From contig JAGYNL010000233.1 of NCBI GenBank assembly GCA_018399865.1, positions 1 to 5,660 of the forward strand: DNA of 5,660 bases, in the 5' to 3' direction. The position numbers and the translations under genes were made by a program. This DNA is from Candidatus Bipolaricaulota bacterium (lineage in GTDB: Bacteria > Bipolaricaulota > Bipolaricaulia > UBA7950 > UBA9294). This document shows, piece by piece, positions 4,414-5,660 of the stretch (positions are counted from its first letter, which is position 1; each line of letters starts with the position of its first letter). A model generated the notes under the pieces. It worked only from the letters and a program-made list of their open reading frames with translations, was not told the origin of the DNA and did not search any database.

Positions 4414-5601
4414 ATGAAAATTAGGCGGGCAGTAGCGATTTTCCTTGTGGTTTTGTTGGGGGTAGTGAGTTTAGTATGGGCTGAAGATCCTATCCAAATA
4501 GGTTTTCAAGGGCCTATTACCGGCGCGTGGGCAGTGGAAGGTGGATGGGCGCTTAATTCTGTGCAGATTGTAGTTGATCTTATCAACGCGCAGGGCGGGA
4601 TCTTGGGACGGCCCATTCAACTTGTTGTTGAAGATGACTCAGGAACCCCCAAGGGCGGAGTAATGGCTGCACAGAAACTTGTCTCTGACGGAGTAAAATT
4701 TGTGGTCGGTTCATACGGCTCCTCGATATGCTTGCCTTCATCCGACATCTATGAAGAGGGCGGCACTCTGGCAATGAACTATGGGTGCACAGCGGTCAAC
4801 TTATCGGCTCGTGATTTGCAGTATTATTTCCGCTCTTCGGGACGCGATGACGCGCAAGCTAATTACTTTGCACAGACAGTTGTTCCAATGTTTGGAGCAA
4901 CACGTGTTGCCATAATGCACGATAACACAGCCTATGCTAAAGGAGTAGCTGAGGATACCAAGACCGCGCTTGCGCCAATGATCGACTCTGGCGAAGTTGA
5001 GCTGGTATACTATGACGGTCTCCTTCCTGGAGAGAGGGATTACACCCCGGTAATTACTTCTCTGCGCGATGCAGATCCGGACATATGGTACTACACTGGA
5101 TATTACCCAGAATGGGGACTTCTTCTTGGCCAGGGCAAGGATATGGGCCTTGACTGGACGGAAATCAGGGCAGTTGGATCCAATGCCTGTCCTATATCTG
5201 AGGTAGTTAATCTAGCAGGTGCTGATGCAGTAGCCGGGGCGATGATTACTCAGGAACCTCTACCTGCTTTCTTGCCTTATCCTAAGGCTGTTGAATTTGT
5301 CAATGCCTACGTAGAGAAGCATGGATCCATCCATGATAGCCCGTGGGCTACATATGCTGCTGATGCAGTATACGCCATGGCATTTGCCATTGAGAAGGCT
5401 GGAAGCGCGGATGCAGAAGCTGTAGCTGCGCTTTTGCACTCTGGTGAGGTAGTTGGTGAGGGAATCACTGGAGAGCTTTCCTTCTCCCCCGAGGGAGATA
5501 GGCTTGGCATTCCTTATACCTTACTCATCGCGACTGAGGCTGGCGAGACTGCCTTGTTTGATCCTGCGATACATGGCCACCTTGTCGGGATAGAGGAATA
5601 A
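4414..5601 (+). CDS. ABC transporter substrate-binding protein, Leu/Ile/Val-binding (Peripla_BP_6) family
   Basis: This is an exported binding protein of 395 residues that would capture an amino acid or related small organic molecule for an ABC importer of the HAAT (Liv-type) class. Residues 1-23 form a Sec signal peptide: basic start MKIRR, a hydrophobic core, and cleavage predicted after VWA (Ala23). There is no lipobox Cys, so the mature protein is probably soluble in a periplasm. The mature part follows the family layout: IQIGFQGPITGAWA (27-40), the 'INAQGGILGRPIQLVVEDD' segment (57-75), the ligand-contact loop GSYGSS (99-104), FRSSGRDD (139-146), a hinge-region strand VAIMHDNTAYAKG (165-177), and PWATYAADAVYAMAFAI (310-326). 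Length is normal for the family. The ATG follows AAAGGAGG by 4 nt. It is divergent from the amine dehydrogenase genes and probably first in a transporter operon. The ligand is not evident; a substrate of the dehydrogenase is a reasonable guess. Confidence 0.9.
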   Translation: MKIRRAVAIFLVVLLGVVSLVWAEDPIQIGFQGPITGAWAVEGGWALNSVQIVVDLINAQGGILGRPIQLVVEDDSGTPKGGVMAAQKLVSDGVKFVVGSYGSSICLPSSDIYEEGGTLAMNYGCTAVNLSARDLQYYFRSSGRDDAQANYFAQTVVPMFGATRVAIMHDNTAYAKGVAEDTKTALAPMIDSGEVELVYYDGLLPGERDYTPVITSLRDADPDIWYYTGYYPEWGLLLGQGKDMGLDWTEIRAVGSNACPISEVVNLAGADAVAGAMITQEPLPAFLPYPKAVEFVNAYVEKHGSIHDSPWATYAADAVYAMAFAIEKAGSADAEAVAALLHSGEVVGEGITGELSFSPEGDRLGIPYTLLIATEAGETALFDPAIHGHLVGIEE

Positions 5602-5610
5602 ATAACATCT

Positions 5611-5635
5611 GCCCCGGTGGTATCTCCGCCGGGGC
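5611..5635 (+). terminator. GC-rich stem-loop after the substrate-binding-protein gene
   Basis: A 10-bp stem (5611-5620 with 5626-5635, one G-T pair) with a 5-nt loop TATCT begins 9 nt after the stop codon. The following bases (TATCTCATCC) are not a true U-tract, so termination is probably partial. It may protect the binding-protein mRNA end and lower expression of downstream transporter genes, a common arrangement in such operons. Confidence 0.6.
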
Positions 5636-5657
5636 TATCTCATCCTAAGGATCTACA

Positions 5658-5660
5658 ATG
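5658..5660 (+). CDS. Probable start codon of the next gene, cut by the window edge
   Basis: The window ends in ATG preceded by AAGGA (5647-5651) at a good 6-nt spacing, 56 bp after the binding-protein stop. In Liv-type operons a permease gene usually comes next, but only the start codon is visible, so the product is not assigned. Confidence 0.4.

Overview
The window comes from a bacterium with moderate GC content in its genes and AT-rich spacers. The genes use strong AGGAG-type ribosome binding sites. The solute-binding protein has a plain Sec signal peptide and no lipobox cysteine, which fits a diderm (Gram-negative-type) cell better than a classical Gram-positive one. The gene content (iron-sulfur flavoprotein amine dehydrogenase plus a branched-chain-amino-acid-type uptake system) suits an amino-acid-using anaerobe, but nothing here fixes the phylum.

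Layout. Positions 1-3784 are read leftwards. A fused 695-residue alpha-type subunit (1697-3784) overlaps by 8 bp the gene for a 385-residue FAD-dependent amine/imino-acid dehydrogenase of the DAO family (547-1704). A spacer of about 200 bp follows, with inverted repeats and a possible zinc-ribbon gene remnant on the plus strand. Next is a small DUF2007-type gene (100-342) with its own extended -10 promoter, and possibly the start of a further gene running off the left edge (1-59). Positions 4414-5660 are read rightwards: an ABC transporter substrate-binding protein of the Leu/Ile/Val-binding family (4414-5601), a hairpin terminator/attenuator (5611-5635) and the probable start codon of the next transporter gene (5658).

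The 629-bp divergent intergenic region (3785-4413) is the least ordinary part. It holds two copies of a segment that is 45/50 identical over its core, exactly 334 bp apart, with weaker similarity extending about 50 bp upstream. The second copy ends one base before the -35 box of a near-consensus promoter (TTGACA-17-TATACT) for the binding-protein gene. The motif TTGCAAA occurs four times, once as a perfect 14-bp palindrome. The transcript leader carries a 20-codon ORF whose stop codon lies in the arm of a hairpin that would cover the binding-protein Shine-Dalgarno sequence.

How the genes may work together (inference): the transporter imports an amino acid, imino acid or N-methylated/opine-like amine. 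The two-subunit dehydrogenase oxidises it and passes electrons through FAD, [2Fe-2S] and [4Fe-4S] centres to NAD or another carrier. The shared divergent control region would co-regulate uptake and oxidation. The substrate cannot be read from the sequence.
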